Below the pieces are notes generated by a model. It did not search any database and was not told the DNA's origin. It was given only the letters and a program-made list of their open reading frames with translations. The translations under genes and the position numbers were made by a program. DNA of 64,000 nt. Source: Streptomyces sp. AW19M42. GTDB taxonomy: Bacteria > Actinomycetota > Actinomycetes > Streptomycetales > Streptomycetaceae. The DNA is taken from NCBI GenBank assembly GCA_000470535.1, contig CBRG010000126.1, positions 1 through 64,000 on the forward strand. The letters are read 5' to 3'. How positions within the stretch are numbered: position 1 is the stretch's first letter; the number at the start of each line of letters is the position of its first letter. Below, piece by piece: positions 15,945-24,659 of the stretch.

Positions 15945-16368
15945 CCCAGGTGGGCGGTGCGGAAACGCGTCCGCAACTGTTCGCTCGACGCACATGGAGT
16001 CCAGGTCGCGCCCCCCTTGGCCAGGATTTCGCACCGGGAATGCTCAGCCCCCGGACCCTCCGTCCGGGGGCGGCGCTCCCGCTGTCGGGGTCGTACGGCT
16101 CCGGCTTCCGCCGGCCGGGGCCCCGACTCGTACGCCGGAGATCTTGCGCAGATTCCGACAAAGCCGGTGCGTGGCTTTGTCACTCGGTGACAAGTGATCC
16201 ACAACGAGCACCCTGTTCGTCGATTTCCGCTGTTCAACAGCTTGTCCTGGCGGTTTCTGCGGACATAACGTGCGCCTCCTGGTGCATGTGTGACGAGCCG
16301 CCATTGGATTTCTCAGAGCCGGAGCGCTGACAGATGACCACGTTCACCTATACGTCGAGGGAGGGCCG
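15945..16368 (+). other. Long leader region of the mce operon
   Basis: No gene is supported in these 424 bases. A perfect 9-bp hairpin (CCCCCGGAC, five bases, GTCCGGGGG; 16048-16070) is followed by a second G+C-rich fold (16085-16126, with the inner CCGGC/GCCGG stem). The pair could attenuate transcription of the operon, though neither is followed by a clear U run. Confidence 0.4.
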
Positions 16369-17364
16369 ATGGGAATCGAAGTAGTCGTTGAAGGCCTAAC
16401 GAAATCCTTCGGTAAGCAGAACATCTGGCAGGACGTCAGCCTCACCCTGCCCGCCGGCGAAGTGAGCGTGATGCTCGGCCCTTCCGGTACCGGAAAGACC
16501 GTCTTCCTGAAGTCGCTCATCGGTCTGCTCAAGCCGGAGCAGGGACGCGTGCTCATCAACGGCGTCGACATGGTGAACAGCCCCGAGCGGAAGATCATGG
16601 AGACCCGGAAGCTCTTCGGCCTCATGTTCCAGGACGGTGCGCTCTTCGGATCGATGTCCCTCTTCGACAACATCGCCTTTCCGCTGCGTGAACACACCCG
16701 CAAGAAGGAATCGGAAATCCGCCGGATCGTCATGGAGCGGATCGACATCGTCGGACTCCTCGGCGCCGAGGAAAAACTGCCCGGCGAGATATCCGGCGGT
16801 ATGCGCAAGCGGGCCGGGCTGGCCCGCGCCCTCGTCCTCGATCCGCAGATCATCCTCTGCGACGAGCCGGACTCCGGGCTCGACCCGGTCCGTACCGCCT
16901 ACATCTCGCAGCTGCTCATCGACCTCAACGCGCAGATCGACGCGACGATGCTGATCGTCACCCACAACCTCGACATCGCGGCCACCGTCCCCGACAACAT
17001 GGGCATGCTGTTCTGCCGCAACCTGGTCACCTTCGGGCCGCGCGAGGTGCTGCTGACCAGCGATCTGCCGGTCGTCTCCCAGTTCCTCGCCGGCCGCCGC
17101 GAGGGGCCCATCGGCATGTCGGAGGAGAAGGACGCCGCCACGCTCGCCGCCGAGGAGGTCAACGGCTACGGGCAGGGCATCAGTTCGGCCAACGCCACCC
17201 GCACCGTGGTCCCGCAGCTGGAGCCCTCGCCGGGCCTGCCCGTACGGCAGGGCGCGCTGCGCCGCCGGGAGCGGGTCATGTCGATGATGGGGCAGCTGCC
17301 GGAGGCCGCCCGTACGGCCATCCTGGACAGCTACAGCCCGGCAGCGGGCGGTGGACGCCTGTGA
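16369..17364 (+). CDS. mkl: Mce system ABC ATPase (Mkl/MceG type)
   Basis: A 331-residue ATPase that should power lipid import through the YrbE permeases. Walker A is GPSGTGKT (about 37-44), the signature is ISGGMRKRAGLARA, Walker B is IILCDEPDSGLDP, and the switch His follows in IVTHN. The ~80-residue C-terminal tail (after about 250) is a feature of actinobacterial MceG proteins. A GAGGGAGGG lies just before the ATG. Unlike mycobacteria, where the ATPase is encoded away from the mce operons, here it is the first gene. The next gene overlaps by four bases (GTGA). Confidence 0.93.
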   Translation: MGIEVVVEGLTKSFGKQNIWQDVSLTLPAGEVSVMLGPSGTGKTVFLKSLIGLLKPEQGRVLINGVDMVNSPERKIMETRKLFGLMFQDGALFGSMSLFDNIAFPLREHTRKKESEIRRIVMERIDIVGLLGAEEKLPGEISGGMRKRAGLARALVLDPQIILCDEPDSGLDPVRTAYISQLLIDLNAQIDATMLIVTHNLDIAATVPDNMGMLFCRNLVTFGPREVLLTSDLPVVSQFLAGRREGPIGMSEEKDAATLAAEEVNGYGQGISSANATRTVVPQLEPSPGLPVRQGALRRRERVMSMMGQLPEAARTAILDSYSPAAGGGRL

Positions 17365-18218
17365 CCGCCCCCCTGCCGGTGCGGCCCCCGGAGCCCCCCG
17401 GACCGCCCGCGGACCGGGTGCCGGAGAAGGCACCCGAGCAGAGACGCCAGAGCCGGCTGTTCGCGCCGCTGCGCGAGACGGGCAGGCTCTTCACCCTCGC
17501 CGGGACCGTGTGCCGCGAGACCTTCCGCCGACCCTTCCAGGTGCGGGAGTTCATCGAGCAGTTCTGGTTCGTCGCCAGCGTCACCATCCTGCCCGCCGCA
17601 CTCGTCTCCATCCCGTTCGGCGCGGTCATCGCCCTCCAGGTCGGCTCCCTCACCCAGCAGCTCGGCGCCCAGTCGTTCACCGGCGGCGCCAGCGTCCTCG
17701 CCGTCATCCAGCAGGCCAGCCCGATCATCGTGGCGCTGCTGGTCTCCGGGGCCGCCGGGTCCGCGATCTGCGCCGACCTCGGATCACGCAAGATCCGCGA
17801 GGAGCTCGACGCGATGGAGGTCATGGGCGTCTCGCCCGTACAGCGCCTCGTCGTCCCCCGGGTGCTGGCGACCATGCTGGTGGCCGTGCTCCTCAACGGA
17901 CTGGTCTCCGTCGTCGGCACCCTCGGCGGCTACTTCTTCAACGTGATCCTGCAGCACGGCACCCCCGGCGCCTACCTGTCCAGCTTCTCCGCCCTGGCCC
18001 AGCTGCCCGACCTGTACATCAGCGAGGTCAAGGCCCTGATCTTCGGCTTCATCGCGGGCATCGTCGCCGCCTACCGCGGTCTCAACCCGCGCGGCGGGCC
18101 GAAGGGGGTCGGGGACGCGGTCAACCAGTCCGTCGTCATCACCTTCATGCTGCTGTTCTTCGTGAACATGATCCTCACGGCGATCTACCTCCAGATCGTT
18201 CCCGCGAAGGGGAGCTGA
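17361..18218 (+). CDS. yrbE1A: YrbE1A, MlaE-family permease of the Mce transporter
   Basis: A 285-residue inner-membrane protein with about five to six hydrophobic segments after a ~50-residue cytosolic start. The MlaE core contains GAVIALQVGSLTQQLGAQSFTGG and the conserved cytoplasmic loop EELDAMEVMGVSPVQRLVVPRVLA that contacts the ATPase. It should form the transmembrane heterodimer with YrbE1B. It starts at a GTG overlapping the ATPase stop. Confidence 0.93.
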   Translation: MTAPLPVRPPEPPGPPADRVPEKAPEQRRQSRLFAPLRETGRLFTLAGTVCRETFRRPFQVREFIEQFWFVASVTILPAALVSIPFGAVIALQVGSLTQQLGAQSFTGGASVLAVIQQASPIIVALLVSGAAGSAICADLGSRKIREELDAMEVMGVSPVQRLVVPRVLATMLVAVLLNGLVSVVGTLGGYFFNVILQHGTPGAYLSSFSALAQLPDLYISEVKALIFGFIAGIVAAYRGLNPRGGPKGVGDAVNQSVVITFMLLFFVNMILTAIYLQIVPAKGS

Positions 18219-18221
18219 CCG

Positions 18222-19025
18222 ATGTCGATGCTCAACTGGCTCGACCGATCCGGTGACCAACTCACCTTCTACGTACGGGCACTGCTCTGGATCCCCAGGA
18301 CCCTGCGGCGCTACCTCAAGGAGGTGCAGCGACTCCTGGCCGAAGTCGCCTTCGGCAGCGGCGGCCTCGGCGTCGTCGGCGGCACCATCGGCGTGATGAT
18401 CGCGATGACGCTGGCCACCGGCACGGTCGTCGGCCTCCAGGGGTACGCGGCGCTCAACCAGATCGGCACCGCCGCGTTCACCGGCTTCATCTCCGCCTAC
18501 TTCAACACCCGTGAGATCGCCCCGCTCGTCGCCGGACTCGCGCTCTCCGCGACCGTGGGAGCGGGCTTCACCGCTCAGCTCGGCGCCATGCGGATCAACG
18601 AGGAGATCGACGGCCTGGAGGCGATGGGCGTGCGGTCCATGCCCTACCTCGTCACCACCCGCATCATCGCCGGGGTCGTCGCCATCATCCCGCTGTACGC
18701 GATCGGGCTGCTCTCCTCCTACGTCTCCTCCCGCTACGTCACCGTCCTGTTCAACGGGCAGTCAGCCGGCACCTACGACCACTACTTCAACCTCTTCCTG
18801 TCGCCGCAGGACGTACTGCTGTCGGTGCTCAAAGTGCTGATCTTCAGCGTGATGGTGATCCTCGCGCACTGCTACTACGGCTTCCACGCCACCGGCGGAC
18901 CCGCCGGGGTGGGAGTGGCGGTCGGCCGCTCCGTGCGCAACGCGATCGTGCTGATCAGCGTCACCGACTTCTTCCTCTCGCTCGCCATCTGGGGCGCCAC
19001 GACGACGGTGAAGGTGGCCGGCTGA
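18222..19025 (+). CDS. yrbE1B: YrbE1B, MlaE-family permease of the Mce transporter
   Basis: A 267-residue partner of YrbE1A with the same fold: GTVVGLQGYAALNQIGTAAFTGF, then the coupling loop NEEIDGLEAMGVRSMPYLVTTRIIA, then two more membrane segments. Three bases separate it from yrbE1A, and its TGA overlaps the ATG of mceA by one base. Confidence 0.93.
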   Translation: MSMLNWLDRSGDQLTFYVRALLWIPRTLRRYLKEVQRLLAEVAFGSGGLGVVGGTIGVMIAMTLATGTVVGLQGYAALNQIGTAAFTGFISAYFNTREIAPLVAGLALSATVGAGFTAQLGAMRINEEIDGLEAMGVRSMPYLVTTRIIAGVVAIIPLYAIGLLSSYVSSRYVTVLFNGQSAGTYDHYFNLFLSPQDVLLSVLKVLIFSVMVILAHCYYGFHATGGPAGVGVAVGRSVRNAIVLISVTDFFLSLAIWGATTTVKVAG

Positions 19026-20338
19026 TGAACACCCGGACCACGCGGAACACCCGCCGCAGACTCGCCGGAGTGGCCCTCCTGCTCGTGCCCGCCGTACTCG
19101 TCTGGGTGTCGATAGCGGTGTACAACAAGGACTTCAACGATGACGCGACCGTGACGGTACGGACCGGAAGCGTCGGCAACGAGATGCACGACAACGCCGA
19201 TGTGAAGCTGCGCGGAGTCGTCATCGGGCAGGTCCGCGACATCTCCGCCGACGGCGAGGGCGCCCGCCTCACCCTGGCCATCCAGCCTGGCGAGCTCGAC
19301 CGGATCCCGGCCGACGTCACCGCCCAGATGCTGCCCACCACCCTGTTCGGGGAACGGTTCGTGGCACTCGTACCGCCCGCCGTGCCCTCCGCGGACACGC
19401 TCCGGGCCGGAGCCGTCATCCCGCAGGACCGCTCCAGCAACGCCATCGAGCTGGAACAGGTCCTCGACAACGTCCTGCCGCTGCTGACCGCGGTACAGCC
19501 GGAGAAGCTCTCCGCCACGCTCAACGCGGTCTCCCAGGCGCTCAGGGGACGCGGCGAGAAGCTCGGCGACACCCTCGTCAGGCTCGACCGGCACCTCCAG
19601 AAGTTCAACCCCCAGCTCCCCACGCTCAACGCCGACATCAAGGAACTCGTCAAGGTGAGCAGGGTCTACGGGGACGCCGCACCCGACGTCCTGGACGCGC
19701 TCACCGACTTCACCACCACCAGCGGGACGCTCGCGGACCAGCAGGCACAGCTCGCGGACCTCTACGGTTCCACCAACGCCTCCGCGCAGGACCTCACGAC
19801 GTTCCTCCAGGAGAACAAGGACAACCTGATCCGGCTCTCCGCCACCGGCCGGCCGACGCTTGAACTCCTCGCGAAGTACTCCGACGAGTTCCCCTGCACC
19901 CTGCGGACCGTGGCCGGATTCGTCCCGGCGATGGACAAGGCGCTCGGCAAGGGCACCGGACAGCCCGGTCTCCACGTCACCCTCAAGCCCGTGAAGTCCA
20001 AGGGGAAGTACGTGGCCGGCAAGGACACCCCGGTCTACGACGCGACCGGCGGACCGCACTGCTACTCCGTGCCGTACGTCGGTACGACCGAGCCGACAGC
20101 GGCCGGCCGGGCCGCCACGTCCCCGGCCCCCGGTGACAAGGCGGCCGCCGATCCGCAGACCGACAGCGGCCGGAAGGCGACGGACACCTCCCTCGGCATG
20201 CCCAACTCCCCGCAGGAGAGCCGGCTCGTCAACGAGCTGGTCGCTCCCTCACTGAAAGTCCAGCCGCAGAGCCTGCCCGACTGGAGCAGCGTGCTCATCG
20301 GCCCGGCCTTCCGCGGTGCGGAGGTGAAGCTCAAGTGA
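19025..20338 (+). CDS. mceA: MceA, MCE-domain lipid-transfer protein
   Basis: A 437-residue protein anchored by one N-terminal membrane segment (about residues 13-32). The MCE domain (about 40-120: VTVRTGSVGNEMHDNADVKLRGVVIGQVRDI) is followed by a long helical region (about 135-290) and a C-terminal Pro/Ala-rich tail. In mycobacteria MceA-F form a heterohexameric tube that guides lipids across the periplasm to YrbE. This one carries paired cysteines late (FPCTLRT, HCYSV). The next gene overlaps by four bases. Confidence 0.93.
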   Translation: MNTRTTRNTRRRLAGVALLLVPAVLVWVSIAVYNKDFNDDATVTVRTGSVGNEMHDNADVKLRGVVIGQVRDISADGEGARLTLAIQPGELDRIPADVTAQMLPTTLFGERFVALVPPAVPSADTLRAGAVIPQDRSSNAIELEQVLDNVLPLLTAVQPEKLSATLNAVSQALRGRGEKLGDTLVRLDRHLQKFNPQLPTLNADIKELVKVSRVYGDAAPDVLDALTDFTTTSGTLADQQAQLADLYGSTNASAQDLTTFLQENKDNLIRLSATGRPTLELLAKYSDEFPCTLRTVAGFVPAMDKALGKGTGQPGLHVTLKPVKSKGKYVAGKDTPVYDATGGPHCYSVPYVGTTEPTAAGRAATSPAPGDKAAADPQTDSGRKATDTSLGMPNSPQESRLVNELVAPSLKVQPQSLPDWSSVLIGPAFRGAEVKLK

Positions 20339-21366
20339 AGCGCCGCTCCCTCGCGGGACCGCTCGCGAAATCGATCGTCTTCATCCTGGTGACCGTCCTG
20401 GCCACCACCGTCCTGGGGCTGTCCATCGCCAACACCGGGGTCGGTGACACCACGTCGTACAAGGCGAGGTTCACCGACGCCACCGGGCTGATCGTCGGTG
20501 ACAGCGTACGGATCGCCGGGGTCAAGGTGGGACAGGTCGAGTCGATCAGGGTCGCGGACAAGCGGCTCGCGGAAGTCGGCTTCGCCGTCCGCAAGGGACG
20601 CGGCCTCCCCGCCTCCGTGACCGCCTCGATCAAGTACCTGAACATGGTCGGCCAGCGCTACATCGACCTCGACCGGGGCGCCGGACCGGTCGGCCGGAAC
20701 TTCCAGGCCGGAGCGACCATCCCGCTCTCCCGCACCACACCGGCCCTCGACCTCACCCAGCTCTTCAACGGCTTCCAGCCGCTCTTCGAAGGACTCTCCC
20801 CGCCCGACGTCAACCAGCTGGCCGGCTCCATCGTCCAGGTGCTCCAGGGCGAGGGCGGCACCGTCGACAGCATCCTCCAGCACGTCGGCTCACTGACCTC
20901 CACGGTCGCGGCCAAGGACAAGGTGATCGGTGAGGTGATCAAGAACCTCAACACGGTCCTGAAGACCGTGAACGACCGGGAGGCCGGCTTCAACGACCTC
21001 GTCGACACGCTCCAGAAGCTCGTCACGGGCTTCTCCGGCGACCGCAAACCCCTCGGACAGGCGGTCACCGCGATGGGCGCGCTGACCACCGTCACCGCCG
21101 GCCTGCTCCAGGACGGCCGCCAGCCCCTCAAGGACGACATCAAGCAACTCGGGCGCCTATCCGACCAGTTGGGCAAGGGGACCCCGCAGATCGAGAACTT
21201 CCTCAAGAAGACCCCCGCCAAGATGGAGGCGATCGGCCGGCTCGCCTCGTACGGCTCCTGGCTGAACCTCTACCTCTGCGAAGCCAAGGTCAGCGGTGTG
21301 ACGACAGAGGACGGCAGCGCGCCGCCCACCGGCATCGCGATCACCCAGCCGAGGTGCCTGGCATGA
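20335..21366 (+). CDS. mceB: MceB, MCE-domain protein
   Basis: A 343-residue protein: membrane anchor at about 10-32, MCE domain with YKARFTDATGLIVGDSVRIAGVKVGQVESI, a helical tube segment with LTQLFNGFQPLFEGLSPPDVNQLAGSI, and a short C-terminal domain with two cysteines (YLCEAK, PRCLA). The order and size match mycobacterial MceB. The final ATGA overlaps mceC. Confidence 0.93.
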   Translation: MKRRSLAGPLAKSIVFILVTVLATTVLGLSIANTGVGDTTSYKARFTDATGLIVGDSVRIAGVKVGQVESIRVADKRLAEVGFAVRKGRGLPASVTASIKYLNMVGQRYIDLDRGAGPVGRNFQAGATIPLSRTTPALDLTQLFNGFQPLFEGLSPPDVNQLAGSIVQVLQGEGGTVDSILQHVGSLTSTVAAKDKVIGEVIKNLNTVLKTVNDREAGFNDLVDTLQKLVTGFSGDRKPLGQAVTAMGALTTVTAGLLQDGRQPLKDDIKQLGRLSDQLGKGTPQIENFLKKTPAKMEAIGRLASYGSWLNLYLCEAKVSGVTTEDGSAPPTGIAITQPRCLA

Positions 21367-22382
21367 GAATCAAACCCCTGCGGGAACGCAACCCCGTCGC
21401 CATCGGCATCGCCGGACTGCTCGTCCTGGCCCTCATCGGCTTCGGCGCCTACCGCGCCGACTCGCTGCCCTTCATCGGCGGCGGCACCACCTACACCGCC
21501 GACTTCACCGAATCCGCCGGACTCGGCTCCGGCGACGAGGTACGGATCGCCGGCGTCAAGGTCGGAGAGGTCACCGGCGTCTCGCTCGACGGCGCCAAGG
21601 TCAAGGTCAGCTTCCGGGTCAAGGACGCCTGGATCGGCAACTCCTCCACCGTGGGCATCGCCATCAAGACCCTGCTGGGCGACAAGTACCTCGCCGTCGA
21701 CCCGCTCGGCACCGGCCCCCAGGACCCGGACCGCCGCATCACCGCGAGCCGCACCACCTCCCCGTACGACGTCACCCAGGCGTTCAACGGACTCGGTGAG
21801 ACCATCGGGGAGATCGACACCAAGCAGCTCGCCAAGAGCTTCGAGACGATCTCCGCCACCTTCAAGGACTCACCGCCCGACGTGAAGAGCGCCGCCGACG
21901 GGCTCTCCGCACTCTCCAGGACCGTCTCCCAGCGGGACGCCCAGCTGGCCACCCTCCTCAAGGGCAGCAAGCAGCTGACGAAGACCCTCGCCCACAAGAA
22001 GAGCAGCTTCGAGACCCTGCTGGAGGACGGCAACCTGCTCCTCGGCGAGATCCAGGCCCGCCGCGACTCCATCCATCTGCTGCTCACCGGCACCCAGCAC
22101 CTCGGCACCCAGCTCACCGGGCTGGTCGCGGACAACAACAAGCAACTGGGGCCCACCCTGAAGTCGCTCGGCCGGGTCACCGCCGTCCTGGTGAAGAACC
22201 GCAAGAGCCTCGACAAGGTGCTGTCCCTGACGGGCTCGTACAACCGGCTCGTCGGCAACACCCTCGGCAACGGCCGCTGGCTCGACAACTACGTCTGCGG
22301 AGTCGTGCCCAGGGACTACCTCCCCGCCGGTACACCCCCGGCGACCGGATGCATGCCACCCAAGCAGCAAGGCGGCCGCTGA
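21363..22382 (+). CDS. mceC: MceC, MCE-domain protein
   Basis: A 339-residue protein with an anchor at about 11-30, MCE domain YTADFTESAGLGSGDEVRIAGVKVGEVTGV, helical segment with the recurring VTQAFNGLGETIGEIDTKQLAKSF pattern, and a short tail (YVCGVVPRDY). The ATG at 21363 overlaps the mceB stop by four bases; an ATG three codons earlier in the same frame is less likely. One base separates it from mceD. Confidence 0.92.
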   Translation: MRIKPLRERNPVAIGIAGLLVLALIGFGAYRADSLPFIGGGTTYTADFTESAGLGSGDEVRIAGVKVGEVTGVSLDGAKVKVSFRVKDAWIGNSSTVGIAIKTLLGDKYLAVDPLGTGPQDPDRRITASRTTSPYDVTQAFNGLGETIGEIDTKQLAKSFETISATFKDSPPDVKSAADGLSALSRTVSQRDAQLATLLKGSKQLTKTLAHKKSSFETLLEDGNLLLGEIQARRDSIHLLLTGTQHLGTQLTGLVADNNKQLGPTLKSLGRVTAVLVKNRKSLDKVLSLTGSYNRLVGNTLGNGRWLDNYVCGVVPRDYLPAGTPPATGCMPPKQQGGR

Positions 22383-22383
22383 C

Positions 22384-23499
22384 ATGAGAATCACGCGCAT
22401 CGTCGGCATCGGCGCCGGACTCGCCGTCGTGGCCGTCGCGGCCACCTCGGGTGTGATGGCCATGGACGACGAGGGCAGGACGACGGTCACCGCCTACTTC
22501 GACCAGGCCACCGGCGTGTATGCGGGATCGGACCTGCGGATCCTCGGAGTGAAGGTCGGCACGGTCGAGTCCGTGCGGCCCAAGGGCGAGGAGGTCGAGG
22601 TCAGGCTCCGCGTCGACAAGGGCGTCCAGGTGCCCAAGGACGCGCACGCCGTCGTCGTGGCCCCCAGCCTGGTGGCCGACCGGTACATCCAGCTCGCCCC
22701 CGCCTACCACGGGGGGCCGCTGCTGGCGGACGAGGCCGAACTGCCCGCGTCGCACAACGCCACCCCGGTCGAGGTCGACCAGCTGTACGCCTCCATCACG
22801 GAACTCTCCACCGCGCTCGGCCCCGACGGGGCCAACTCCGACGGCGCGCTGGCCAGGCTCCTGGACACCGGAGCGAAGAACCTCGACGGCAACGGAAAGG
22901 CGATCGGAAACTCCATCGAGCAGTTCGGGAAGGCGACGAAGACCCTCGACAAGAGCAGCGGGAACCTCTTCGACACCCTGTCCTACCTGCAGACCTTCAC
23001 CACCATGCTGAAGGACAACGACGGCGGCGTCCGCAAGGCCGAACAGCAGCTCAACTCGGTCACCGGATTCCTGGCCGACGACAAGGAGAACCTCAGCGCG
23101 GCCCTGAAGGAACTGGGCACCGCCCTCGGCCAGGTCAAGACCTTCATCAAGGACAACCGCGGCGCCCTGAAGGCGAACGTGGACGCCCTGGTGCCGATCA
23201 CCCAGACCCTGGTGGACCAGCGGGCCTCGCTGGCCGAGTCGATGGACACGCTGCCGCTCGCCGCGGACAACGTGGTCAAGGCCTACGACCCGTTGAACCG
23301 CACCATCAACGGCCGCACCAACCTCAACGAACTCTCCATGGGCGGACCGCTCACCGACGAGTCCGCCGACCTGAGCGGGCTCACGCCGGTGGACGCCATC
23401 CGGCAGAAGGCCCTGCCCTCGCTGCCGCTGCCCGCCGTGGGCACCGTCTACGGCACCCCGGCGAAGTCCGCCACGCAGAAGAAGGGGGCGAAGCGATGA
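22384..23499 (+). CDS. mceD: MceD, MCE-domain protein
   Basis: A 371-residue protein with an N-terminal anchor (about 5-25), MCE domain VTAYFDQATGVYAGSDLRILGVKVGTVESV and a helical segment with VEVDQLYASITELSTALGPDGANSDGALARLLD, a hallmark of the D subunit. It has no cysteine pair at the end but a Pro/Lys tail. The following gene overlaps by four bases. Confidence 0.92.
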   Translation: MRITRIVGIGAGLAVVAVAATSGVMAMDDEGRTTVTAYFDQATGVYAGSDLRILGVKVGTVESVRPKGEEVEVRLRVDKGVQVPKDAHAVVVAPSLVADRYIQLAPAYHGGPLLADEAELPASHNATPVEVDQLYASITELSTALGPDGANSDGALARLLDTGAKNLDGNGKAIGNSIEQFGKATKTLDKSSGNLFDTLSYLQTFTTMLKDNDGGVRKAEQQLNSVTGFLADDKENLSAALKELGTALGQVKTFIKDNRGALKANVDALVPITQTLVDQRASLAESMDTLPLAADNVVKAYDPLNRTINGRTNLNELSMGGPLTDESADLSGLTPVDAIRQKALPSLPLPAVGTVYGTPAKSATQKKGAKR

Positions 23500-24659
23500 G
23501 CCGCTCCTCGCGCCGGCCCGGCGCCCGCGCGACCGGCGTCGCCGCCGTGCTGGTGGTGGGCGTCGGCCTGGCCCTGATCGCCACGACGGTCGACCTGCCG
23601 GCGTTCACCGGCATCGACCAGGTGCCGCTGCCCGGCGGCGCGGACCTCGGCGACCACCCGTACGAGATCACCGCCGAGTTCGGGGACGTCCTCAGCCTCG
23701 CCCCGCAGTCCTCTGTGAAGGTCAACGACGTGGCCGTCGGCCGGGTCACCAAGATCTCGCTGGCCTCGGGCAGCTGGAACGCCAAGGTGACCATGCGGGT
23801 CAACGGGGGCATCAAGCTCCCCGCCAACGCGTACGCGCACCTGGAACAGTCCAGCCTGCTCGGTGAGAAGTACATCCAGCTCTCACCCCCCGCATCCGGC
23901 ACCGCCGAGGGCGCCCTCGCGGACGGGGACCGCATCCCGCTCACCCGGACCAACCGGAACCCGGAGGTTGAGGAGGTGTTCGGTGCGCTGTCCATGCTCC
24001 TCAACGGCGGCGGCATCAACCAGCTCAAGACCATCACCACGGAGCTCAACAAAGCACTGGCCGGACAGGAACCTCAGGTCCGCTCCATGCTCAAACGGGT
24101 CAACACCCTCGTCACCAACCTGGACGACCACCGGGCGGACATCACCGACGCCCTCGACGGCGTCAACCGGCTGTCCGCCACCCTCGCCACCCGCAAACAG
24201 GACGTCGGCACGGTCCTCACCAAGCTCAGCCCCGGCATGAAGGTCCTGGAGAAACAGCGCGGCTCGCTCATGACCATGCTGCACTCGCTCGACACGCTCT
24301 CCACCGTCGCCGTCGACACGGTGAACAAGAGCAAGGCCGACATCGTCGCGGACCTCAAGGCCCTCGCGCCCACCCTCCAGGCACTGGCGGACTCCGGCCA
24401 GGACCTGCCCGACTCCCTCCAGGTGCTGCTCACCTACCCGTTCACCGACGAGGTGCTGCGCGGCGTGAAGGGCGACTACCTCAACGTCTACCTGGACGTC
24501 ACCGCACTGCCCGGCACCCAGATCATTCCGCCGATCGTCCCGGCCGGCGACGCCATACCCCCGGCCGTCCAGGGCGGTACCGCCCAGAAGTCCGGCGCGG
24601 CGCTGCCGCTGCCCCTTCCCTCGGTGACGGGACCGGCCACGAAGGGGAGCAACCGATGA
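23496..24659 (+). CDS. mceE: MceE, MCE-domain protein without a lipobox
   Basis: A 387-residue protein. The VPLPGGADLGDHPYEITAEFGDVLSLAPQSSVKVNDVAVGRV stretch (begins near residue 45) is typical of MceE. In mycobacteria this subunit is a lipoprotein (LprK type); here the N-terminal hydrophobic segment has no cysteine, so it should stay membrane-anchored instead. The rest is a helical tube region and a Pro/Ala-rich tail. Both ends overlap neighbours by four bases. Confidence 0.9.
   Translation: MSRSSRRPGARATGVAAVLVVGVGLALIATTVDLPAFTGIDQVPLPGGADLGDHPYEITAEFGDVLSLAPQSSVKVNDVAVGRVTKISLASGSWNAKVTMRVNGGIKLPANAYAHLEQSSLLGEKYIQLSPPASGTAEGALADGDRIPLTRTNRNPEVEEVFGALSMLLNGGGINQLKTITTELNKALAGQEPQVRSMLKRVNTLVTNLDDHRADITDALDGVNRLSATLATRKQDVGTVLTKLSPGMKVLEKQRGSLMTMLHSLDTLSTVAVDTVNKSKADIVADLKALAPTLQALADSGQDLPDSLQVLLTYPFTDEVLRGVKGDYLNVYLDVTALPGTQIIPPIVPAGDAIPPAVQGGTAQKSGAALPLPLPSVTGPATKGSNR

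Noticed and set aside
15902-16237. A 111-codon minus-strand frame in the mce leader
   Set aside because: No start signal and no recognisable composition; it lies over the hairpins of the leader.
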